Assembly (NCBI GenBank): GCA_964520525.1
Contig: CAZFNR010000026.1
Span: 1-19,452, forward strand
DNA length: 19,452 nt
DNA from: JAJPXC01 sp964520525
GTDB taxonomy: Bacteria > Bacteroidota > Bacteroidia > Bacteroidales > Muribaculaceae
Reading direction: 5' to 3'
Under the pieces are notes generated by a model. It saw nothing but the letters and a program-made list of their open reading frames with translations. It did no database searches and was not told where the DNA came from. This document shows, piece by piece, positions 15,473 to 19,452 of this stretch (position 1 is the first letter of the stretch; every line of letters begins with the position of its first letter). Both the position numbers and the translations under genes were made by a program.

Positions 15473-15498
15473 TATTATAATAAATGGTAGTAACTTTG
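15468..15498 (+). promoter_or_regulatory. Probable rho promoter (TTTG -33, TAACTTTG -7)
   Basis: TTTG (15468-15471) and TAACTTTG (15491-15498) are separated by 19 nt, an exact fit to the Bacteroidota -33/-7 consensus and spacing. Transcription would start near 15505, leaving a leader of about 205 nt before the rho start codon at 15712. Confidence 0.72.
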
Positions 15499-15531
15499 CG
15501 CCACTTTCGACTTATTGCAAGCCACATATTA

Positions 15532-15586
15532 GACAGTCGAATCATCGAAAGGCTGTCAGGGCAAGAAGTTTTTCCCATTTTTTTTT
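15532..15586 (+). promoter_or_regulatory. Possible attenuator in the rho leader
   Basis: A two-part hairpin, GACAG-TCGA (15532-15540) with TCGA (15545-15548) and CTGTC (15553-15557), is followed by a smaller imperfect hairpin GGG...CCC (15559-15576) and nine consecutive T (15578-15586). The layout is that of an intrinsic terminator inside the leader, about 125 nt before the rho ATG. Autoregulation of rho by leader attenuation is known in enterobacteria; here it is inference. Confidence 0.4.
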
Positions 15587-15711
15587 ATAACAATTAATCA
15601 CAACAGAAAGCGACCGACCGCAAAACCGATAAAGTTGTGCCTATACGGTAGCGAAGGTCAAAAAAATATTATGATTATAACGGGTTTATAATCGCCCATT
15701 CCATTTACTCT

Positions 15712-17775
15712 ATGTACAACATTTCTGACCTCAACGCAATGAGCGATACCGAGCTCAAAACGATTGCGGAATCTATGGGATTGAAGAAGGTTGATCCCAC
15801 GCAAAAAGATGAACTAATCTATCGCATACTCGACCAACAGGCGATAGACCATGCGGCATCGGCTGCCGAGAAGAAAGCTAATGTCCGTCAGCCGCGAGCC
15901 AAGCGCGAAAATCGGGCCGAGGCTCCACAGCAACAACCGCAACAGGAAGATACCCCCGCCCGGCCGCGCCGCGGACGTCCGCCAAAACACGCTATCGCTC
16001 AGGAGCAAATGCCACAGGAGGCGGAAGAAACGGCTAAATCCACCGATGCCGAAACCCCCGCCACCGATAGCGTCGCAACCGCGCCGGTGAAACCGGCAGC
16101 ACGTCGGGGTCGGCCGCCAAAACGCGCACCCGAACAAAAGCAGCAAGAGCAACAAGAGGGCAACATAACCGCCGAGGCAGAAACTCCAGCCGACTCGCCG
16201 GCTTCTGTCGCGCCAACCGACACCTACGCCGAGGAACCGCATCCGGGCGATGAAATGACGCTCCTTGCCCCTCTGCGAAACGAAACCAACATAACGCCGG
16301 TCGAAGCCCCCGCGGAAAAAGTCCGCGAGGATTTGCCCGACGCTCCCCCTTCACCTCAAAAGCGAGACTTCCGCCCGGGTAAAGATTCATCATTTGGTAT
16401 GTTTTTCCCCCGCAGCGGCGGACAACGGTTTGTGCCGCGTTCTCAGCGAGAGAAAGATGAAGCCGCCGCAGCGGCAGCGATAGCCGCCGCGACAGCTCCG
16501 ATAATCATAGGCGAACCCGGAGCGGAAAAACAGCAGCCGCAGATTCCGCAACAACAGCAGCAAGGAAAAAGAAAGAAAAATAAAAACCAAAACCAGCAAC
16601 AGCAGCAAAACCAGCAACTCCAACGCCAGCCTCAACCGGCTGTCCCCCAATATAACTTCGAGGGTCTGCTTGAAGCGTCGGGCGTGCTTGAGGTGATGCC
16701 CGAGGGGTATGGGTTCTTGCGCTCGAGCGACTATAACTATCTCCCGTCGCCCGACGACATCTATGTCACCCAGTCACAAATCAAAGCTAACGGCCTGCGC
16801 ACGGGTGACGTTGTGGAATGCACCATCAGGCCGCCAAAAGAGGGCGACAAGTATTTCCCGCTGAGCACTGTGACTAAAGTCAATGGACGGTCACCCGAAT
16901 TCATCCGCGACAGAGTGCCGTTTGAGCACCTCACCCCATTGTTCCCCGATGAGAAATTTGACCTCACCAGCGGCCGTACCTGCAATCTGTCGACGCGAGT
17001 GGTCGATATGTTCTCCCCCATCGGAAAAGGGCAGCGCGGTTTGATTGTGGCACCGCCAAAAACGGGTAAAACCATCCTTCTTAAAGATATCGCCAACGCT
17101 ATAGCCGAGAACCACCCTGAGACCTATATCATGATATTGCTCATCGATGAGCGTCCGGAGGAGGTAACCGACATGAGCCGCAGCGTCAACGCCGAAGTTA
17201 TCGCGTCGACTTTCGACGAGCCGGCCGACCGCCACGTTAAGATTGCGAGCATCGTGCTTGAGAAGGCCAAACGAATGGTGGAATGCGGACATGACGTGGT
17301 GATACTTCTTGACTCAATCACGCGCCTCGCCCGCGCCTACAACACGGCTCAACCCGCTTCGGGCAAAATCCTCTCGGGAGGTGTCGACGCCAACGCGCTT
17401 CAGAAGCCAAAACGCTTCTTCGGAGCGGCGCGCAACATCGAGAACGGCGGCTCGCTCACCATCATCGCCACAGCTCTGACCGAGACAAGCTCAAAGATGG
17501 ACGAAGTGATTTTCGAGGAGTTCAAAGGCACCGGCAACATGGAGTTGCAACTCGACCGCAAGCTGTCGAACAAACGCATTTTCCCCGCCGTCGACATCAT
17601 GGCGTCAAGTACGCGCCGCGACGACCTATTGTTGCGCAAGGAGACGCTCAACCGTATGTGGATTCTGCGCCGCTTCCTGTCAGACCGCAACTCAATCGAG
17701 TCGATGGAGTTTATCAAGGACCGCATGGAGCGCACCGCCGACAACGACGAGCTGCTGCGCACTATGGGCGACTGA
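15712..17775 (+). CDS. rho: Transcription termination factor Rho with large disordered insertion
   Basis: A 687-residue Rho, a hexameric RNA-dependent ATPase that ends transcription; about 270 residues longer than E. coli Rho. Residues 1-44 are the helical Rho N-terminal domain. Residues about 45-314 are a low-complexity insertion rich in Q, P, A, E and R, with two AT-hook-like RRGRPPK motifs (86-92 and 131-137), an alanine run (251-260), glutamine runs and a basic GKRKKNKN stretch (285-292). The RNA-binding cold-shock-like domain starts near 318 (EASGVLEVMPEGYGFLR). The motor has Walker A APPKTGKT (447-454), Walker B VVILLD (to D534), an R-loop near KGTGNMELQLDR and the closing MEFIKDRM. Bacteroides Rho proteins are known to carry such insertions, and phase separation has been reported for B. 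thetaiotaomicron. Confidence 0.97.
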   Translation: MYNISDLNAMSDTELKTIAESMGLKKVDPTQKDELIYRILDQQAIDHAASAAEKKANVRQPRAKRENRAEAPQQQPQQEDTPARPRRGRPPKHAIAQEQMPQEAEETAKSTDAETPATDSVATAPVKPAARRGRPPKRAPEQKQQEQQEGNITAEAETPADSPASVAPTDTYAEEPHPGDEMTLLAPLRNETNITPVEAPAEKVREDLPDAPPSPQKRDFRPGKDSSFGMFFPRSGGQRFVPRSQREKDEAAAAAAIAAATAPIIIGEPGAEKQQPQIPQQQQQGKRKKNKNQNQQQQQNQQLQRQPQPAVPQYNFEGLLEASGVLEVMPEGYGFLRSSDYNYLPSPDDIYVTQSQIKANGLRTGDVVECTIRPPKEGDKYFPLSTVTKVNGRSPEFIRDRVPFEHLTPLFPDEKFDLTSGRTCNLSTRVVDMFSPIGKGQRGLIVAPPKTGKTILLKDIANAIAENHPETYIMILLIDERPEEVTDMSRSVNAEVIASTFDEPADRHVKIASIVLEKAKRMVECGHDVVILLDSITRLARAYNTAQPASGKILSGGVDANALQKPKRFFGAARNIENGGSLTIIATALTETSSKMDEVIFEEFKGTGNMELQLDRKLSNKRIFPAVDIMASSTRRDDLLLRKETLNRMWILRRFLSDRNSIESMEFIKDRMERTADNDELLRTMGD

Positions 17776-17804
17776 AAAATAGAACCATTTCAATAGACAA
17801 GCCA

Positions 17805-17842
17805 ACGTCGGGGTCGGAAATTTCCGACCCCGACGTCGTTTT
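17805..17842 (+). terminator. rho terminator, perfect 32-nt palindrome
   Basis: Positions 17805-17836 are a perfect palindrome with a 16-bp half-site (ACGTCGGGGTCGGAAA and its complement), forming a long hairpin tipped by AAATTT. CG and four T (17839-17842) follow. It lies 29 bp after the rho stop. It could also act on the facing receptor gene, though no T-tract follows on the minus strand. Confidence 0.8.
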
Positions 17843-17944
17843 CAGTAAATCCCCGGGATAGGAGGGGGCAGACCCCGTTTCGCTGGGGGGGGCTACCGCC
17901 GTCTTTAACCCGGGTGCGTGACCGCATCTGAGCCGGCGTGAGGG

Positions 17945-19452
17945 TCAGATGTGTAGCTTGGCCGAGAAGGTGAGGCTGCGCGGGAGCGAAGGCCCGTAGA
18001 TGTAGCCTGAATCGCGCAGGTAGCCCTTGTCGAAGTCGTTTTGATAGGCGTTGAATATGTTCATGACTCCCGCGCTGAGGTCGAGACAAACTTTGTCGGT
18101 GATTTTCATCTCGTAGGATATTTTGAGATTAGCGTCGAAAAACGCCGGGGTCTTCACCGCCACATCGATGGGGGTTCCGGAGCCCGCGAGGTGCTGCACG
18201 AGCATATCGCCGGTATAGGTGGCGGAGAGGGCTACCGTGAGCGGCTTGACGGGGCGGTAGCTCATGGTCAGGTAACCATACAGGTCGGGGGTGCGGAACA
18301 TACGCTTCTCGGCGGGGACGTCGGGGTTGTCGCTCCAAGCCTCGGCCACTTTGTAGCGGCTGCGTTGTAGCGTCAGTCCGAGCTGTGCCTGGAAGTCGGC
18401 GACCACCGCCTTGGCTTCGAGGTTAGCCCCCATAACTCTTGCTCCGTCGCCGTTGTAGCGTTCCAAAACGGCGTTGCCTTTTTCGTCGGGCTGGTCGAGC
18501 TGTCGCATGGCGAACACATCGCTGAGATTTGTGTAGAACAGTTCAAAAAGCAGGTTGGTCTGAACGGCACCGATGTTGCTGTACCAGTCGACCGAGCCGC
18601 TGACCGAGTTGCTGCTTTCATGTTTAAGGTCGGGTGCGAGCACTGTCACGACCCTCTCGCCGCCGACGATGGCGACATGGAAGTCCTCGTCGTAGGCTTG
18701 AGGCGAGCGGAAGCCTGTGGAGTAGGATAGCCGGAAGTTAAGGTTTTGGCTCGGATTGAAACGAAGGTTGGCGCGGGGGGATATGATGGGGTTGTCGACG
18801 AGCGAGTGCTTGTCGATGCGCGCGCCGACAAGGAAGCCCCAACGGTCGGTGCGCCATTCGTTTTGCAGGTATCCGCTGTAGATGTTTACGCATTGGGTCA
18901 CGTCGTGGTCGTAGCCGACTGTCACGTCGTTGAGGTAGTTGTAGTTGTATTCGAGACCGGCGATGAGTTCGGCGGGCATGAACCAGAAACGGTCGAACGA
19001 GTGGGTCCATTGCGAGCCGGCTACGGTGACGAGGTCGTGGGTGCGACCGTAGGCGTTGGGGTCTTGCTCGCTTCCGTAGTAGCTCTTGCGGCGGGTGTCC
19101 TGCATGGCGGCGAAAATGTTCCATCGGTTGTTTCCGCGGTCGCGGATGTCGAACGACGTTTCGAGTGCGTTGATGTTGTGGTCGACTTCCTCGGCAACCA
19201 TCGCCTGATGGGCGGGCAGGTCGAGGTTGTCGCCGCCGCGGCGGTATTCGTGAGTGCCGTGGTATTCGACGGTGAGGCGAGCGAGGTCGGATGTGCGCAT
19301 GAACGCGCGTGCGCCGAGGGTTTCGGTCTTGAGGGTCGCGATTTCGGTGAACCCGTCGCCGTCGTGGTCATAGCCGTCGCGGTCGCGGTTTTGCCCGTAG
19401 ATGAACAGCCCGACTTTCTCGTTGGGACTTACCACCGAGGCGTTGACAGTGG
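17945..19452 (-). CDS. TonB-dependent outer-membrane receptor, C-terminal part (cut by the window)
   Basis: The frame stays open to the window edge, so about 500 C-terminal residues are visible and the signal peptide, TonB box, plug and first strands lie outside; a GTG at 19435 is an internal valine, not a start. The sequence is an alternating amphipathic beta-barrel with typical receptor stretches: LRFNPSQNLNFRLSYSTGFR followed by SPQAYDEDFH, the YTNLSDVFAM strand, LEAKAVVADFQAQLGLTLQ, and a last strand RSLTFSAKLHI ending the protein as outer-membrane barrels do. An aspartate-rich loop (DRDGYDHDGDGF) near the visible N-terminus is common in Bacteroidota receptors. It resembles siderophore or vitamin type (FepA/BtuB-like) receptors rather than SusC, since no SusD is beside it. 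The ligand is unknown. It is convergent with rho. Confidence 0.9.
   Translation of the reverse strand, partial: TVNASVVSPNEKVGLFIYGQNRDRDGYDHDGDGFTEIATLKTETLGARAFMRTSDLARLTVEYHGTHEYRRGGDNLDLPAHQAMVAEEVDHNINALETSFDIRDRGNNRWNIFAAMQDTRRKSYYGSEQDPNAYGRTHDLVTVAGSQWTHSFDRFWFMPAELIAGLEYNYNYLNDVTVGYDHDVTQCVNIYSGYLQNEWRTDRWGFLVGARIDKHSLVDNPIISPRANLRFNPSQNLNFRLSYSTGFRSPQAYDEDFHVAIVGGERVVTVLAPDLKHESSNSVSGSVDWYSNIGAVQTNLLFELFYTNLSDVFAMRQLDQPDEKGNAVLERYNGDGARVMGANLEAKAVVADFQAQLGLTLQRSRYKVAEAWSDNPDVPAEKRMFRTPDLYGYLTMSYRPVKPLTVALSATYTGDMLVQHLAGSGTPIDVAVKTPAFFDANLKISYEMKITDKVCLDLSAGVMNIFNAYQNDFDKGYLRDSGYIYGPSLPRSLTFSAKLHI

Noticed and set aside
17851..17914. Two CCCGGG copies and a CCCC/GGGG hairpin between rho and the receptor gene
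   Set aside because: Stems are short, no T-tract follows, and G/C runs make such pairings likely by chance; not strong enough to call a receptor terminator.
19433..19435. GTG as the start codon of the receptor gene
   Set aside because: The frame stays open to the window edge and the visible part is only barrel, with no signal peptide or plug, so the gene is truncated by the window.
1..19452. CRISPR array, tRNA, rRNA or integrative element junction
   Set aside because: No regularly spaced repeats, cloverleaf-like segment, rRNA motif, integrase or recombinase gene was recognised on either strand.

Overview
The window looks like chromosomal DNA of a gut-type Bacteroidales bacterium, possibly a Muribaculaceae or Bacteroides relative; the order is well supported, the family is a guess. 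The evidence is: several TAnnTTTG (-7) promoter boxes, two with a usable -33 TTTG; a Rho factor with a very large disordered N-terminal insertion; a SusA-like periplasmic neopullulanase; a long single-chain pyruvate:ferredoxin oxidoreductase beside rubrerythrin (an anaerobe); and a Bacteroidota-style TonB-dependent receptor. The DNA is moderately GC-rich, with AT-rich intergenic spacers. No rRNA, tRNA, CRISPR array, transposase or phage gene was seen.

Layout: 1-188 holds a terminator of an off-window gene and a weak promoter. 189-2320 (+) is a translationally coupled pair, a polyprenol-phosphate mannosyltransferase-like GT2 and dihydroorotase (pyrC). 2562-9398 (+) is a tightly packed five-gene run: secreted C1 (bleomycin-hydrolase-like) peptidase, multidomain six-hairpin glycosidase-like lipoprotein, SusA-like GH13 enzyme, YfcE-like phosphodiesterase and a SPOR-domain lipoprotein, closed by a strong terminator at 9416-9449. 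9470-10054 (-) is rubrerythrin with an AT-rich inverted repeat in its promoter region. 10203-13772 (-) is the 1189-residue pyruvate:ferredoxin oxidoreductase with its own terminator.

13773-14592 is an 820-bp gene-free spacer. It holds two GC-rich hairpins upstream of the oxidoreductase and, at 14225-14454, two facing copies of one short transcription-unit-like element (TAnnTTTG box, conserved leader, GNRA-loop hairpin, T-tract). This is the most unusual structure in the window: either a convergent small-RNA pair or a MITE-like repeat. 14593-15303 (+) is an OmpR/PhoB-type response regulator with no adjacent kinase. 15304-15711 is a second spacer, carrying a 13-bp perfect inverted repeat overlapping a good promoter and a leader of about 200 nt with a possible attenuator before rho (15712-17775, +). 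rho ends at a 32-nt perfect palindrome and faces a TonB-dependent receptor (17945 to the window edge, -) that is cut by the window.

Working together: the five-gene run suggests periplasmic or envelope processing of oligosaccharides (GH13 plus six-hairpin enzyme with carbohydrate-binding modules) and peptides. The oxidoreductase and rubrerythrin represent anaerobic pyruvate oxidation and peroxide defence in separate transcription units. Functions are assigned by motif recognition only; no database search was possible.
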